Of a stretch of DNA of 12,833 nt, positions 12,680 to 12,833 are shown one piece after another. The stretch is from an uncultured Clostridia bacterium (lineage in GTDB: Bacteria > Bacillota > Clostridia > Oscillospirales > CAG-272). The position numbers and the translations under genes were made by a program. A model generated the notes under the pieces. It was not told the origin of the DNA. It was given only the letters and a program-made list of their open reading frames with translations, and made no database searches. The DNA lies in contig CAJGCM010000049.1 in assembly GCA_904501765.1 (NCBI GenBank), positions 1-12,833 on the forward strand. The letters are read 5' to 3'. Position 1 is the stretch's first letter, and each line of letters opens with the position of its first letter.

Positions 12680-12833
12680 TTATAAATCAATCTTGATTTC
12701 GTATTGGTCATCAATAAGAATATAGTTAGCATTATGCCTTTGCGCAAGTGCTAAGACTTCTGCATTATCCGCTAAAACACTTTTCATTGTACACCATGCG
12801 TCATTTAACCGTTTTTCAATGGTGTTTGCGTAT
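12680..12833 (-). CDS. 3' end of an unrecognised gene (5' partial, cut by window edge)
   Basis: The reverse strand is open from the right edge (frame begins at 12832) to TAA at 12680-12682, giving 50 residues: YANTIEKRLNDAWCTM..., then ADNAEVLALAQRHNANYILID, ending YEIKIDL. The pattern of helix (EVLALAQRHNA) then hydrophobic strand (NYILIDD) at the extreme C-terminus is convincingly protein-like, and the codon use is ordinary. Strings such as LAxxxxADYILID occur in several alpha/beta domains, including PIN-like nucleases and C-terminal domains of membrane glycosyltransferases. The short remainder after the strand does not fit a full PIN fold, so I assign no family. The start, promoter and most of the protein lie outside the window. 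Confidence 0.65.
   Translation of the reverse strand, partial: YANTIEKRLNDAWCTMKSVLADNAEVLALAQRHNANYILIDDQYEIKIDL

Noticed and set aside
12565..12747. 60-residue reverse-strand open frame starting MRKGIML
   Set aside because: It overlaps the better-supported right-edge fragment in another frame, lacks a ribosome binding site and ends in the repeat cluster.

Overview
The window looks like chromosomal DNA of an anaerobic gut-type Clostridia (Bacillota), probably an uncultured lineage. Moderate GC, AT-rich intergenic regions, SigA-type promoters often with extended -10 elements, strong AGGAGG-like ribosome binding sites and large EEAPA-linker surface proteins all point that way. I cannot name a genus. 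No rRNA, tRNA, CRISPR array, insertion sequence or phage structural gene is visible.

Left part (1-4871): the 3' portion of a very large membrane protein gene, open at the left edge. The protein has an outside part with helical, Ig-like and MBG-type repeat domains, one transmembrane helix, and a long intracellular tail. The tail carries three acidic EEAPx pentapeptide arrays that separate two copies of a domain I cannot name, and it ends in a segment that strongly resembles the C-terminal domain of ribosomal protein uL15. This two-sided architecture is the most unusual item in the window. A double hairpin/terminator follows.

Middle (4992-7658): a monocistronic small lipoprotein with a clear promoter. 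It converges on a TetR/AcrR-type regulator and shares a perfect bidirectional terminator with it. The regulator is divergent from a glycolipid-type (MGDG synthase/UgtP-like, GT28) glycosyltransferase. Consensus-like promoters can be read for both divergent genes.

Methionine block (7685-10122): a two-gene operon of metY (O-acetylhomoserine sulfhydrylase) and metA (homoserine O-acyltransferase, with Glu111 indicating acetyl-CoA use). Together they convert homoserine to homocysteine by direct sulfhydrylation. A 20-bp-stem terminator ends the operon.

Right part (10136-12833): a small two-helix membrane protein, a small XRE regulator, a divergent SLOG/DUF2493-type nucleotide-binding-fold protein sharing back-to-back promoters with it, and a second XRE protein fused to two membrane helices and a zinc ribbon. 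Then comes a gap of about 300 bp with a 9-11 bp periodic TCGTG repeat cluster, and finally the 3' end of an unrecognised reverse-strand gene cut by the window edge. This end has a more accessory character than the rest.
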